A stretch of 51,632 nucleotides of DNA from Halopiger goleimassiliensis. Lineage in GTDB: Archaea > Halobacteriota > Halobacteria > Halobacteriales > Natrialbaceae. The notes beneath the pieces are model-generated. The model saw only the letters and a list, made by a program, of their open reading frames with translations. It made no database searches and had not been told where the DNA came from. The DNA lies in assembly GCF_000455345.1 (NCBI RefSeq), contig NZ_HG315691.1, forward strand, positions 141,087 through 192,718, given 5' to 3'. Positions 43,001-50,710 of this stretch are shown piece by piece. Made by a program: the position numbers and the translations under genes. Numbering within the stretch: the stretch's first letter is position 1; each line of letters begins with the position of its first letter.

Positions 43001-44212
43001 ATGGATCCGCTCGAGGGGGAAGCGTCGTCGGTATCGGTCGAGTACGAGCCAATAAGCGTCAAGGACGTACTCGTCGAGATGAAAGACACCGCGGAGCTGT
43101 TGATCGACCTCTCGTACTCGGCCGTCCTCCACCGGAACGCGGAACTCGCCCAGGAGGTGCTGCGCCTCGAGGAACGGATGGACGTCCTCGAGTTGCGCGC
43201 GCGGATGAGCCTGATGATGGCGGTTCGTAACCCCGACGACGCCGAGCAACTCGCCCCCGTGCTCGGGATCGTCGGCGCGGCCGACGACATCAGCGACGCC
43301 GCCGGCGACATCGCCAAGGTCGTCTTAGAGGAGATGGGGTTGCCCGAGGCGATGCGAGCCGCACTGCCCGAGGCCGCGGAGACGCTCGTCCGGGGGGTCG
43401 TCGACGCCGATTCGCCGTACGCCGACCGAACCCTGCAGGACATCGACCTCGAGTCGGAAACGGGCGTCCGGGTGATCGCCCTGCGCCGCGGGGACGAGTG
43501 GCTGCTCAACCCCGGCCCGACGACGACCGTCGAGACCGACGACGTGGCCCTCCTCCGGGGTCCCGAACCCGCGATCGACGAGGTCTACGAGACGCTGACC
43601 GGCAGGGCCTACGAGTCGCCGGTCGTCGACGACGGGGCCGAGGTCGACGACCTCGAGCGGGCCGTCGACACCATCATCCACATGAAGAACCTCTCGGAAC
43701 TGGCGGTCGACCTCGCCTACAGCAGCGTCCTCTTCGACAGCGAGGGGCTGGCCGAGGAGGTCCGCAACCTCGAGGTCGAGGTCGACGCGATGGAGTCCCG
43801 GTTCGGAGCCTGGACGCTGCGGGCGGCCGCCGACGCCGAGGACCCCGTCGTCCTCCGGGGCCTGATCCAGCTCGGGAGCAGCACGGAGGTCATCAGCGAC
43901 GCCGCCGTCGACATCAGCGAGGGGGTCCTCCGGGACCTGGACGTCCACCCGGTCGTCCGACTGGCCGTCGAGGAGAGCGACGAGATCATCACCCGCGTCC
44001 AGGTCGACGCGGGCAGCGACCTCGACGGAACCGCCGTCTCCGCGGGCGTTCCCGACGCCGAGTCGACGATGTCGGTGATCGCGATCCGCCGGCCCGAAGA
44101 GGGATGGATCCTCGTCGGCGACAGCGACGTCGAACTGCAGGCCGGCGACGTGCTCATCTCGAAAGGGACCCGGACCGCCGCGGCCGACTTCGAGGCGCTG
44201 TCGACGGCCTGA
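43001..44212 (+). CDS. Duplicated PhoU-like / RCK_C (TrkA-C) protein
   Basis: A 403-residue soluble protein made of two related halves. Each half starts with a PhoU-like helical segment (EMKDTAELLIDLSYSAVLHRNAELAQEVL, about 26; HMKNLSELAVDLAYSSVLFDSEGLAEEV, about 227) and ends with a TrkA-C-like beta segment (VRVIALRRGDEWLLNPGPTTTV and MSVIAIRRPEEGWILVGDSDVEL). The family regulates K+ or other cation channels by ligand binding. No channel gene sits next to it. Confidence 0.85.
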   Translation: MDPLEGEASSVSVEYEPISVKDVLVEMKDTAELLIDLSYSAVLHRNAELAQEVLRLEERMDVLELRARMSLMMAVRNPDDAEQLAPVLGIVGAADDISDAAGDIAKVVLEEMGLPEAMRAALPEAAETLVRGVVDADSPYADRTLQDIDLESETGVRVIALRRGDEWLLNPGPTTTVETDDVALLRGPEPAIDEVYETLTGRAYESPVVDDGAEVDDLERAVDTIIHMKNLSELAVDLAYSSVLFDSEGLAEEVRNLEVEVDAMESRFGAWTLRAAADAEDPVVLRGLIQLGSSTEVISDAAVDISEGVLRDLDVHPVVRLAVEESDEIITRVQVDAGSDLDGTAVSAGVPDAESTMSVIAIRRPEEGWILVGDSDVELQAGDVLISKGTRTAAADFEALSTA

Positions 44213-44246
44213 CGCCGGTTTGCTCTGGTGTCGACGCTCTCGCGAG

Positions 44247-44396
44247 TCAGCCGCCGAGCCGCCAGATCGGATCGATCGGTCCCCCGTCGGTCCCCGCGGT
44301 CGCCTCGAGCAGGGCGAGCACGAGTTCGAAGTAGACGATCACGCCCACGACGAGCACCGCGGTCGCGACGGCGAAGGGAACGATCGCTCGGGTCAT
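44247..44396 (-). CDS. 49-residue single-helix membrane protein
   Basis: ATG at 44396 overlaps the stop of the HalOD1 gene (ATGA), giving MTRAIVPFAVATAVLVVGVI then VYFELVLALLEAT and GGPIDPIWRLGG. One transmembrane helix near residues 5-31 with a short outside tail. The overlap strongly implies real translation with the upstream gene. Confidence 0.6.
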   Translation of the reverse strand: MTRAIVPFAVATAVLVVGVIVYFELVLALLEATAGTDGGPIDPIWRLGG

Positions 44397-44824
44397 CGCG
44401 TGCGTTCGGCGCGGGCACCGGAACGACCGACAGACCAGTCCCCGGATCGAGTCACCGGACCGCCGACGTCGGCTCGAGCGTCACCGTCGGCTCCAGCATC
44501 GACGTCGCCGTCGCCCGAAGCCGGCGAGACGTCCACAGCACCCGTGTCATCGACCGTTACGAGGTAGCCGCAGTACTCGAACGAGAGCTGTCCCGCGAAC
44601 GTGGGCGCGTCCTCGGTGTCCTCGCCGTCCGCACCGTCGTCGGCGTCCTCGGCATCGTCAGCGTTGGTGGCGTCCTGAAGGTCGCCGGAGCGGCGCGTCA
44701 CCAGCGCCTCGAGCGCCTCGAGGTCGATCACCTCGTACAGCGGGGGCTCGAGCGCGATCGGATCGACGGCTTCGCGGGCGGCGACCTGACGGGCGATACG
44801 GACGTCGAGGGAGTCCTCGGACAT
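44393..44824 (-). CDS. HalOD1-type output-domain protein
   Basis: A 143-residue acidic protein. The HalOD1 pattern is split: EPPLYEVIDLEALEALV near residue 30 and FEYCGYLVTVDDTGAVDV near 95, with an Asp/Glu-rich linker between and another acidic tail after. HalOD1 is a haloarchaeal domain of unknown output function found in signalling proteins. MSEDSLDV is chosen; a GTG at 44839 would add five residues. It follows the MgtE pair and overlaps the next small gene. Confidence 0.8.
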   Translation of the reverse strand: MSEDSLDVRIARQVAAREAVDPIALEPPLYEVIDLEALEALVTRRSGDLQDATNADDAEDADDGADGEDTEDAPTFAGQLSFEYCGYLVTVDDTGAVDVSPASGDGDVDAGADGDARADVGGPVTRSGDWSVGRSGARAERTR

Positions 44825-44905
44825 GGAGACGACGGCCACATCGGGACACTTGAAACTCCGTCAGACGCCCGGCAGACCGGCCGACGGGCGTCTGACGCGC
44901 GGCGT

Positions 44906-45487
44906 TCAGAAGCCGAGTACCTGACTCGAGACGCCGATGAAGATGAGCATCCCGAAGACGTCGACGACGTTGGTGACGATCGGGATCGTGGTGTCGTCGG
45001 GGTCGATCCCCAGCCGGTAGGAGCCGTAGGTCGCGAGGAAGCTGAAGACGACGGCGAGGACGGCGACGGACATGCCGCTGACCAGCGAGATCGTCAACAG
45101 CGGGACGAGGCCGACCTCCGCGCCGAAAAAGAGGTAATCGATCGCCGCGGCACCGATCGCGAGGGCCGTGAAGATCGTCGCCGCGAGCGCGAGCACCGCC
45201 GCGATGGGACCCCACAGTTCCCGATCGCGTGGGTCGAGTTCCGTCGTTCCCAGGTGAAAGCGCGTCGAGAGCCGCGAACTCAGGATCGCGCCGAGGTTGC
45301 CGCCCATGTCGACCATCGTCGGCACCATCACCGCGAGCACGGCGAACCTGGCGAGTTCCTCCTCGGCCGACTCGAGCGTGATCCCGGCCCAGAGGACGAT
45401 GACTGACAGCACCACGAGCAGCGGGAACATGTTGCCGACGATCGATCGCCAGTCCCAGGTGCCGAGCGAGCCCCCCGGGACGACCAT
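44906..45487 (-). CDS. MgtE/SLC41-type integral membrane domain, second half
   Basis: A 193-residue protein with five helices and no cytoplasmic N or CBS domains. FAVLAVMVPTMVDMGGNLGAILSSRLSTRFHLG is the MgtE pore-region signature (GGNxGxxxSSRL), and SYRLGIDPDDTTIPIVTNVVDVFGML the helix-5 signature (P..T...D). Paired with the next gene upstream it would build a two-domain SLC41-like Mg2+ transporter. 28 bp after 45516. Confidence 0.9.
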   Translation of the reverse strand: MVVPGGSLGTWDWRSIVGNMFPLLVVLSVIVLWAGITLESAEEELARFAVLAVMVPTMVDMGGNLGAILSSRLSTRFHLGTTELDPRDRELWGPIAAVLALAATIFTALAIGAAAIDYLFFGAEVGLVPLLTISLVSGMSVAVLAVVFSFLATYGSYRLGIDPDDTTIPIVTNVVDVFGMLIFIGVSSQVLGF

Positions 45488-45515
45488 CAGCGACGCACCT
45501 CCGTGGATCGCGAGG

Positions 45516-46091
45516 TCACACCATCACCTCCATCAGCCCGACGGCCAGCAGCATGAACAACATGCCGAAGATGTCGCCGAGCGTGGTGACGATCGGCCCC
45601 ACGAGGTTGTCCGGGTCGAAGCCGTAGCGGTAGCCGACGAAGATCAACGCGAGCAGGCCGGCGATGAGGACGACCGAGGTCAACACGCCGGAGATCAGCA
45701 TGATCCCGACGAGTTCGTACAGCGCGGCCACCTCCTCCCAGCGCAGGACCCACTCGAGGACGGCCCAGGTGAGTGCGCCGATCACGATCGAGATGCCGAT
45801 ACCGTTGATGAACGACGCGAGCACGGCGTTGACGAGCCGTTCGTCCCACTCGAAGCGGGGTTCGATCAACCCCTGGTGGAGGCCGCTGGCGATCCGACCA
45901 CCCAGCGCCCCGTAGACGTTCCCCCGAGTCGCCAGGAAGACGGGGATCATCACGAACAGTCCGGGAAAGCGCTCGAGGCTCTCGATCAGTTGCTCGAGGA
46001 CTACTCCGGCGAACAACCCGCCGCCGAGTGCGACGATCAGGATGGGGAGCGCTTCGCGGTAGATCGACCAGAAGTCGCCCCGGACACTCAT
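45516..46091 (-). CDS. MgtE/SLC41-type integral membrane domain, first half
   Basis: A 191-residue five-helix protein. FPGLFVMIPVFLATRGNVYGALGGRIASGLHQG and YGFDPDNLVGPIVTTLGDIFGMLFM are its MgtE signatures. It lacks the N and CBS regulatory domains. It differs clearly from its partner (RGNVYGALGGRIAS versus GGNLGAILSSRLS), as expected of the two unequal halves of a heterodimer. First gene of a four-gene minus-strand run. Confidence 0.9.
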   Translation of the reverse strand: MSVRGDFWSIYREALPILIVALGGGLFAGVVLEQLIESLERFPGLFVMIPVFLATRGNVYGALGGRIASGLHQGLIEPRFEWDERLVNAVLASFINGIGISIVIGALTWAVLEWVLRWEEVAALYELVGIMLISGVLTSVVLIAGLLALIFVGYRYGFDPDNLVGPIVTTLGDIFGMLFMLLAVGLMEVMV

Positions 46092-46244
46092 ATCAGGGAA
46101 TCACCCAGTTGGCTGTTAAGTGTACCGGGAGCGAGTCGGCGAAACCGATCACGGGGAGGACACGTCCGAGCGCTGGACGGTCGCTCGAGCGGGAAACAAC
46201 TCGAACGCGATACCTCCGCGAACGTGACACGTTCGCGACGGCGC

Positions 46245-46673
46245 TCAGATCGGTCCGGCCGCGACGAGCGCCCATGCGAGGCCGACCGCCGCCAGCGAGA
46301 GCACGAGGTTGCCGACGGCGTTCGCGACGGCCAGGGCGCGGTCGCCGCGTTCGTACAGTTGGACGGTCTCGACCGAGAACGAGGAGAACGTGGTGAACGC
46401 GCCACAGATCCCGACGCCGAGTAACTGCATCGTCGACTCCCCCAGGCCGGCGAAGACCGCCGCGCCGAGGAGGAAGCTACCAACCACGTTCACCGCGAGC
46501 GTCGCGGTCGGGAAGCGGTCGCCCGAGAACCGCAGATAGACCAGGTGGCGGAGGCTCGCGCCGATCGCACCGCCAGTACCGACGAGGTGTGCCGGCTCCG
46601 GATCGAACGTGACGGCGTCGGTCAGCAACGGGACGAGCGGTACAGCGTCGACGAGCCAGCCCACGAGGGTCAC
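46245..46673 (-). CDS. crcB: Fluoride channel CrcB/Fluc, second subunit
   Basis: A 142-residue four-helix fluoride exporter subunit. GGAIGASLRHLVYL and NVVGSFLLGAAVF, then GICGAFTTFSSFSVETVQL, carry the family's Asn and Phe/Thr/Ser-rich pore features. Its start overlaps the stop of the other crcB gene by ATGA. The two may form a heterodimer. Confidence 0.94.
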   Translation of the reverse strand: MTLVGWLVDAVPLVPLLTDAVTFDPEPAHLVGTGGAIGASLRHLVYLRFSGDRFPTATLAVNVVGSFLLGAAVFAGLGESTMQLLGVGICGAFTTFSSFSVETVQLYERGDRALAVANAVGNLVLSLAAVGLAWALVAAGPI

Positions 46674-47083
46674 GCCGTCTCACCTCCGGCCGTCGCCCGG
46701 ATCCCGGTCGTGATCCAGCGTGCGAGCGCCCGACCGGCGAGCACGCCCCCGAAACCGAAGCCGTAGTTGCCGACGACGATGGCCCCGAGCAGCCACGGCT
46801 CTGCGGCCAGCGAAGCCTGGACGGCGAACGTGCTGTAGGTCGTCAGCGACGAGAGAAAGCCGGTAGTGAAGACGAGTCGCGACCGCCGGTCGAGGAGGTC
46901 GGCGTACTCGGCCTCGTAGGCCAGAAAGCCGAGTACGAAACTTCCCAGGGCGTTGACCAGCAACACGCCCGGAACCTCCGGGACGATCCCGGTCGCGAAC
47001 AGCCGGAGGTTCGCGCCGGCGAAGCCGCCGATGCCGATCAGGGCGAACGTCTCGAGGCGGACGAGTGGGTGACGGGCCGTCAT
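46670..47083 (-). CDS. crcB: Fluoride channel CrcB/Fluc, first subunit
   Basis: A 137-residue four-helix subunit. IGGFAGANLRLF, NALGSFVLGFLAYE and TGFLSSLTTYSTFAVQ are the CrcB signatures (TTYSTF). It differs from its partner in most residues, in keeping with a two-gene antiparallel dimer. The start codon follows a fluoride riboswitch-like aptamer by about 18 nt. Confidence 0.95.
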   Translation of the reverse strand: MTARHPLVRLETFALIGIGGFAGANLRLFATGIVPEVPGVLLVNALGSFVLGFLAYEAEYADLLDRRSRLVFTTGFLSSLTTYSTFAVQASLAAEPWLLGAIVVGNYGFGFGGVLAGRALARWITTGIRATAGGETA

Positions 47084-47097
47084 AGCTGTCTGTCAGG

Positions 47098-47170
47098 ACA
47101 GGGACCGTCAGCCGAACGGCGATCGACTCCACGCCGTCGGCGGTTGGGTTAGGCGGGCCCCATCGCCCGG
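47098..47170 (-). promoter_or_regulatory. Fluoride riboswitch (crcB motif)
   Basis: Upstream of the crcB pair the minus strand reads GGGCGATGGGGCC then CGCCTAACC, matching the conserved start of the crcB aptamer (GGGCGATG-AGGCC-CGCCC in Thermotoga). P1 is GGGCG/CGCCT. P3 is CCGACGGCG/CGCCGTTCGG. The pseudoknot pairs GGGGCC (47161-47156) with GGTCCC (47106-47101), and GGCTGACGG matches the conserved GGCTGATGG. Fluoride binding would derepress or permit crcB expression. The aptamer ends close to the start codon. Confidence 0.82.
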
Positions 47171-47347
47171 ATACGCCGTCGTTGTCGCAGATCCGCCATG
47201 AGCGTTGCGGAGTCGCCGTCGCTCTCGGGGCCGGTTCCCTACAGTGCGCCCGCCGGAACCGACGCGTCGTAGCCTCGAGACGGCCGGGAACCCTCGAGTC
47301 GAGCGGGAAGGAAAAGACCCAAGGTTAGACTGGCTCTAAATCGGGCA

Positions 47348-48250
47348 ATGGCTCGAGGGGGCGACGGGCGGCGGCAGTTCACGAAGGCGGCGGGGGTAAA
47401 CGTCGCCGGGAACGCCGGAAAGATCCTCGTGGAGGGGGCCGCGGGACTCGCCTTCGGCAGCGTCGCGCTGATCGCGGACGCGGCCCACTCGGTGGCGGAC
47501 CTGGCCGCGAGCCTCGTCGTCTTCGTCTGGGGCCGACGGTCGTTCGACGAACCGGACGACACCCATCCACACGGTCACGACCGGATCGAGCCCCTGACGG
47601 CGCTGTTCGTCGGGGCCGTCATCGCGTTGCTCGGTCTCCTGTTGCTCCGGGAGTCCGTCCAGGGGCTGCTCGTGCCGGACCCGCCGGAGCCCAGCCTCCT
47701 GTTGCTCGCCGCGCTGGGGTTCGCGATGGTCGACATGTACCTCGTCTACCGGTACACCGAGTTCGTCAACGCCGACCTCGACTCGACGGCGCTGACCGCG
47801 CTCGCGACGGACTGCCTGAACGACATCTACACCTCGATCGCCGCCGTCGTCGGCATCGTCGGCGTCCTCCTCGAGCAGCCGCTGCTCGACCCGCTGGCAG
47901 GCGGCCTCGTCAGTTTGCTGGTCGTCTATCAGGGGGTCGAAATCGGCCGCGAGAACGTCGACTACCTCACCGGCGCGGCCGCCTCGCCGGACCAGCGGGA
48001 GGCGATCACCCGGACGCTCCAGGACCACCCCGAGGTCGAGGGCGTCCACGACCTGGCCGTCTTCTACGACGGCACCGTCCTCGAGGTGGAGGTCCACGTC
48101 GAGGTCGACGGCGACATGCCGTTCCGTCGCGCCCACGACGTCGAATCGGAACTCGTGGACCGCCTGCGCGCGCTCGAGGAGGTCGGCGACGCGCACGTCC
48201 ACCTCGATCCCTCGGGCATCGGCGAGTGGAAGGCCCGATCCGAGGAGTGA
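47348..48250 (+). CDS. Cation diffusion facilitator (CDF) family transporter
   Basis: A 300-residue metal/H+ antiporter. ADAAHSVADLAAS (helix 2 metal residues His/Asp) and THPHGHDRIEPL loop are family features, then helices to about 210 and a C-terminal CTD domain, HDLAVFYDGTVLEVEVHVEVDGD. Likely exports Zn, Fe, Mn or Co. Start MARGGDGRRQFTKAAGVN. It diverges from the crcB locus and has no obvious partner. Confidence 0.93.
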   Translation: MARGGDGRRQFTKAAGVNVAGNAGKILVEGAAGLAFGSVALIADAAHSVADLAASLVVFVWGRRSFDEPDDTHPHGHDRIEPLTALFVGAVIALLGLLLLRESVQGLLVPDPPEPSLLLLAALGFAMVDMYLVYRYTEFVNADLDSTALTALATDCLNDIYTSIAAVVGIVGVLLEQPLLDPLAGGLVSLLVVYQGVEIGRENVDYLTGAAASPDQREAITRTLQDHPEVEGVHDLAVFYDGTVLEVEVHVEVDGDMPFRRAHDVESELVDRLRALEEVGDAHVHLDPSGIGEWKARSEE

Positions 48251-48263
48251 GTCCTGGTCGGGC

Positions 48264-49439
48264 CTACTCCGAGGAACGGACGGCGTCGAGATCCGCTCGA
48301 GAGGGATCGGCGGCGCTCGCGCGATCACCGTCGGCGTCTGCTGTCCCGTCCGAAGCCAGCGGCAACCGGACGGTAAACGTACTCCCTTCGGGTCCGGTCT
48401 CGGCGAGTTCGACGGTGCCGTCGTACCGGTTCGCGATGATGCGAGCCAGGTAGAGGCCGAGGCCGTGGTTGCGCGATTTGCGTTCGAACAGGTCCGCCCG
48501 TATCCGGGGCGGGATGCCCGGACCGTCGTCCGAGACGGTGACGACCGCCTCGTCTCCGGTCGTCTCGAGGAGGACGTCGACGCGTGGCTCCTCGTCGTTG
48601 TGTTCGACCGCGTTCTCGAGGAGGTTCGAGAACACCCACCTGAGGCCGTCGTTTCCCGTGACGGCCACCGACTCCGGGGCAGTTAGCTCGACCGTCGCGT
48701 GGGGATACGTCGATCGCACTCCCGCCACGGTGTCGGCGAGCAGGCGCGACAGATCGACCTGCGAGTCGACGCCGGTCCGGTTGGCCTCGAGCATCGCCCG
48801 GACGTCCTCGATGACGTCGCCGAGCGACTCGCTCTCGCGCTGGATCGTCTCGAGACGCTGGCGGGAGCGTTCGTCGAGGTCGTCGTCGAGCAACAGCGAG
48901 GTGTGGCCCGCGATAATCTGGGCGCTGTTGAACACCTCGTGGCGCAACAGATCGTTCAGGTAGCCGAGTACCTCGCGTTCCTCCTCGAGTTGCTCGGCCC
49001 GTGCCCGTTCGGCCGCCGCCTCGGCCGCCCGCTGGATGGCACGTGCCTCGACGTAGCCGACGGCGAATCCGCCCAGCACACCGAACACGACCGACCAGAG
49101 CCCCCAGATGAGGACGACGGACGGTTCCCAGGGGTAGGGGACTATCATCGCGAGGTTGATCAGCAGAAAGACCAGACAGACGCCGACGGTCCAGCCAGCG
49201 ATCCGTCGATACCGTTCGACTCGGACCTCGCTGCGCTCGAGGAACGCGCCCGCCCAGACGATTCCGAGCGCCGGAACGCCGGTGAGCGCGACACCGAGGA
49301 CGACGTCTACGGGACGAAGCGTCTCGGCGAACGCGACGATCCACGCGACGACGCCCAGGAACAGTCCGATCCCCGAGACGACGAGCAGCCGCGGGACGAC
49401 GGCCCAGCGGGAACCGGTCCTGGAGTCGTCGGTACTCAT
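48264..49439 (-). CDS. Membrane sensor histidine kinase
   Basis: A 391-residue kinase with about six N-terminal helices (residues 15-150, 7TM-like/HTR-free sensor), then a coiled coil and HisKA box LNDLLRHEVFNSAQIIAGH (phosphorylated His near residue 205). The HATPase_c part has NLLENAVEHN (N box), VSDDGPGIPP (G1) and NHGLGLYLARIIANRYDG (G2). Autophosphorylates in response to an unknown signal; no response regulator is adjacent, as is common in haloarchaea. ATG at 49439 (MSTDDSRTG) is preferred over an upstream extension. Confidence 0.93.
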   Translation of the reverse strand: MSTDDSRTGSRWAVVPRLLVVSGIGLFLGVVAWIVAFAETLRPVDVVLGVALTGVPALGIVWAGAFLERSEVRVERYRRIAGWTVGVCLVFLLINLAMIVPYPWEPSVVLIWGLWSVVFGVLGGFAVGYVEARAIQRAAEAAAERARAEQLEEEREVLGYLNDLLRHEVFNSAQIIAGHTSLLLDDDLDERSRQRLETIQRESESLGDVIEDVRAMLEANRTGVDSQVDLSRLLADTVAGVRSTYPHATVELTAPESVAVTGNDGLRWVFSNLLENAVEHNDEEPRVDVLLETTGDEAVVTVSDDGPGIPPRIRADLFERKSRNHGLGLYLARIIANRYDGTVELAETGPEGSTFTVRLPLASDGTADADGDRASAADPSRADLDAVRSSE

Positions 49440-49647
49440 ACGCCGCTCACCGATGGCCCTGTCGTCGCAGTGGGGCCACTCGAGTCCATACGTGGCCCGA
49501 GGGAACGAACACCAAAGGGCGTAACGGCTCCCCGCGGCGAAACGCCCAGTACTGGCGACTGCGACGAGCACCGGCGGTTGCCCCGCGAACAACTGTGCAA
49601 CGAGTTTCAGTGGCTACTATAGGACTGGGCGACGCAATTCCCGGAGT

Positions 49648-50568
49648 ATGACCCCCGGAACGGTCGAGAAGGTCACGATCGACGGCTGTGACGACTGTTA
49701 CTACGTCGACACCGGCATGTACGACACTCCCGAGTACGGTGCCGCCTACGTGCTCGACGCCGAGCGCCCCGCGATCGTCGAAACCGGGATCGGCACCAAC
49801 CACGAGTACGTCCTCGAGGCCGTAGACGAGGTCGGTATCGACCGCGAGGAGGTGGCAGTCATCGCGGTGACCCACATCCACCTCGATCACGCCGGCGGGG
49901 CCGGCTTCCTCGCGGAGGCGTGTCCGAACGCCGACGTCTGCGTCCCCGCTCCCGGCGCGGGGCTTCTGGCCGACCCCTCCCGACTGGTTGCCGGCACGAA
50001 AGCCGCCGTCGGCGACCAGTGGCAGTACTACGTCGAACCGAAACCGATCCCCGAAGCGCGCATCCGCGAACTCGAGGACGGCGAGACGATCGACCTCGGC
50101 GATCACGAACTCCGGGTCCACGCAGCGCCGGGCCACGCGTTCCACCAGGTCGTCTACCACGACCCCGCGAACGACGCGGTCTTCACCGGCGACGCCGCCG
50201 GCATCTGGGTCCCCGAGAACGAGGAGATCAAGGAAACCTCGCCGCCGTCGGACTTCGACCTCGAGGAGTGTCTCGCGGACCTCGAGACCATCAAAGCGAT
50301 CGATCCGGACGTCCTCCTCTACACACACTTCGGACCCCGTGAGGTCGGTGACGACCTCGAGCGCGCGCTCGACGAGTACGGCCGCGTCCTCGAGCGGTGG
50401 GTCGAGGCCGTCGCTCAGAAGCGCGACGAACTCGGCGACGACGACGCAGTCGTCGACTACTTCGGCGACACCGCCGCCCTCGACGGGGCCTGGACCGAAG
50501 AGAAAGTCAGCGCCGAAGCGCGGATGAACGTCCGTGGCGTACTCGGTTACCTCGACGAGCGCGACTGA
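49648..50568 (+). CDS. Metallo-beta-lactamase-fold hydrolase
   Basis: A 306-residue enzyme with the complete metal-binding set: THIHLDHAGG (HxHxDH), HAAPGHAFHQ, FTGDAAG and YTHFGPRE. The C-terminal 80 residues are helical. Likely a glyoxalase II/thioesterase-like cytosolic hydrolase; substrate unknown. MTPGTVEKVTIDG is the first in-frame start. Confidence 0.92.
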   Translation: MTPGTVEKVTIDGCDDCYYVDTGMYDTPEYGAAYVLDAERPAIVETGIGTNHEYVLEAVDEVGIDREEVAVIAVTHIHLDHAGGAGFLAEACPNADVCVPAPGAGLLADPSRLVAGTKAAVGDQWQYYVEPKPIPEARIRELEDGETIDLGDHELRVHAAPGHAFHQVVYHDPANDAVFTGDAAGIWVPENEEIKETSPPSDFDLEECLADLETIKAIDPDVLLYTHFGPREVGDDLERALDEYGRVLERWVEAVAQKRDELGDDDAVVDYFGDTAALDGAWTEEKVSAEARMNVRGVLGYLDERD

Positions 50569-50710
50569 GAGACAGAGGGGTGCCCGAGGGCACCCCCTTC
50601 ATTCGACGGGTCCAGACGGCGACCGATGGTGGACGAACGGAGATAAACGATTCGACCGCTGCAAGCGATTTCGACACGTTTTATCGCAGGGAATGCGTTC
50701 CCACACAACT

